Source of the DNA: Aristolochia californica
Taxonomy: Eukaryota > Streptophyta > Magnoliopsida > Piperales > Aristolochiaceae
DNA: 64,000 bases
Assembly: GCA_029961685.1 (NCBI GenBank)
Contig: JARWKL010000008.1
Span: forward strand, 25,865,119 to 25,929,118
Direction: 5' to 3'
The notes under the pieces are model-generated. The model was given only the letters and a program-made list of their open reading frames with translations. It searched no databases and was not told the DNA's origin. Shown here in pieces: positions 62,701 to 64,000 of the stretch (its first letter is position 1; each line of letters starts with the position of its first letter). The position numbers and the translations under genes are program-made.

Positions 62701-64000
62701 CTGTTTTAGATATAAGGTTTTTTCTTAAATAAAAACTTGAGTTTTCACTTTTCCTCATATCTCGTCAACAAAGAGATAAAAAGGGAAATAGATCACAAAA
62801 AATGAAAATTTAAGAGTTTATGTATGTAAAAAATTTAAAACAACAAAAAATTTAAGTAAAGAAATTTTATTCACACACCACAAATGAACACAAAAGTTTT
62901 GATATCCAAGTTTGGGAAATTCCACTAGTTCAACGCTAATAGCATGGAGTTTTACAAGAAAGGGATTTTCAAATTGATCCTACTCATGTTTTAAATATTG
63001 ATACGCATGCTTGAAACTTGTTAAAGATGCAAATGACCTGTGGATTGAAACCAAATTAATTTCTCAAGCGAACGTGCAGTGGGATATTTACCCGAGTCAA
63101 TCAAGCCAATTTTTTGCCCATTTATAGAAGGATGAGCTAAAAATCATGGGTAATTGTAACATGATTTATCAGTCAATCATGCGTAACGGGCTATATTTAT
63201 GTAAGAAATGACATATGGATTGGGTGTGTTTCACTCAGTAAAAAATATCAGCCTCCCCCTTTTTCCGACGATTGCAACCTAATATAAAAAAACTAGAATG
63301 AGTTTACAATCCCTAAAAGTTACAGACACTACACTTTTTGAAATTATCTTTCTCTCCATTTTTGAATTTCAATTTTGTATGTATACTTTTTTCTTAAATC
63401 AAAACTTGAGTTTTCACTTTTCCCCTTATCTCATAAACAAAGAGATAAAAAGACAAATAAACCACATCAAAATGAAAATTTTAGAGTTTATGTAAGCAAA
63501 AAATTTAAAAGAACAACAAAAGTAAGTAAAGAAATTTTATTCACACACCACAAATGAACTCAAAAGTTTTGATATCCAAGTTTGGGAAATTCCACTAGTT
63601 CAACCCTAATAGCTTGGAATTTTATAAGAAAGGGATTTTCTAACTGATCAAAAACACATTTTAAATATGGATATAAAAGCTTGAAATATGTTAAAGAGTC
63701 AAATGACCTATGGATCCTAATGGCATTAAATTCTCCAAGTGAACGTGCGGTGGGATATTTACCCGTGTCAAACAAGCCAATTTTTACCCATTAAGAAATA
63801 GCTGACCTACCAATCACAGGTGATTGTAAAATGATTTATCCGTCAATCATACGTAACGGGCTATATTATTATAATAAATGACTTATGGATTGGGGGTGTT
63901 TCACTCAGTTAAAAATCCCACCTCCCCCTTTTCCTGACGATTGCAAAACTTAATATATAGAAACTACAAAGAGTTTCCAATCCCTAAAAATTATAGACAC
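59774..64000 (+). repeat. Satellite array, block 8 (family A order, to window end)
   Basis: The interrupted monomer resumes at 59774 with tacccgagtcaaac. Landmarks: 59959, 60626, 61293 (d-like, gagtttccaatccc), 61956 (a-like, ctctctccatttg, gaaaatccaag), 62630 (b-like), 63299 (c, gaatgagtttac) and 63970 (d, gagtttccaatccc). The array runs off the window end, so its length is unknown. Confidence 0.88.
62570..62583. repeat. Poly-C tract (14 C)
   Basis: A 14-cytosine run at the C-rich end of the a-like monomer that starts at 61956, the same monomer position as the other expansions. Confidence 0.85.

Noticed and set aside
1..64000. tRNA or Pol III promoter: the monomer text gttcaaccc resembles a B box and tatccaagtttgg resembles an A box
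   Set aside because: The two lie only about 12-13 bases apart, too close for a tRNA or type 2 Pol III gene, and no cloverleaf can be drawn.
1..64000. CRISPR-like regular repeat spacing
   Set aside because: The unit is ~660 bp with no short repeats and unique spacers. It is a eukaryotic satellite.

Overview
The window is plant nuclear heterochromatin. It is a tandem satellite array with a roughly 660-bp AT-rich monomer, running head-to-tail on the + strand from base 1 to base 64000. I place about 85 full or partial monomers from a recurring landmark (agagtttacaatccc or variants). Four insertions of LTR-retrotransposon origin interrupt the array. I see no cellular protein-coding gene, rRNA, tRNA or CRISPR array. 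The plant assignment rests on the retroelements: a Ty1/copia element and a Ty3/gypsy-like fragment, both with a primer-binding site matching plant initiator tRNA-Met. I cannot name the species.

Layout: satellite 1-12544; Ty3/gypsy-type fragment copy 1 (5' LTR, PBS, start of gag; minus strand) 12545-13828; satellite 13829-35401; gypsy fragment copy 2 at 35402-36686, with the same two satellite junctions as copy 1; satellite 36687-46920; a complete but dead Ty1/copia element on the minus strand 46921-52641 with 5-bp target-site duplication (agatg); satellite 52642-59280; a solo LTR related to the copia LTR 59281-59773; satellite 59774-64000.

The satellite is not a flat array. Diagnostic variants sort many monomers into two higher-order families. 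Family A repeats five monomer types (here a-b-c-d-e) with a period near 3.37 kb at 14.9-19.3 kb and from 37.7 kb to the end. Family B repeats four types (f-g-h-i) with a period near 2.7 kb at 20.6-34.6 kb, and in part at 8.6-11.9 kb. In both places where B gives way to A, the gypsy fragment lies at the boundary. This points to one long B/gypsy/A segment duplicated about 22.86 kb apart. Recent local events overlie this: 1274-bp, 877-bp, 210-bp, 206-bp and 140-bp direct duplications, hybrid monomers, internal deletions, and poly-C expansions of up to 35 bases at one fixed monomer position.

The copia gag-pol frame carries seven stop codons, two frameshifts and a lost protease aspartate, so the element cannot act on its own. 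Its 5' LTR has an unusual fold-back structure that looks like a reverse-transcription error made before integration. Short open frames recur in the satellite because the monomers are copies of one another; I do not call them genes. I found no previously undescribed functional system. The points of interest are satellite architecture and retroelement structure.
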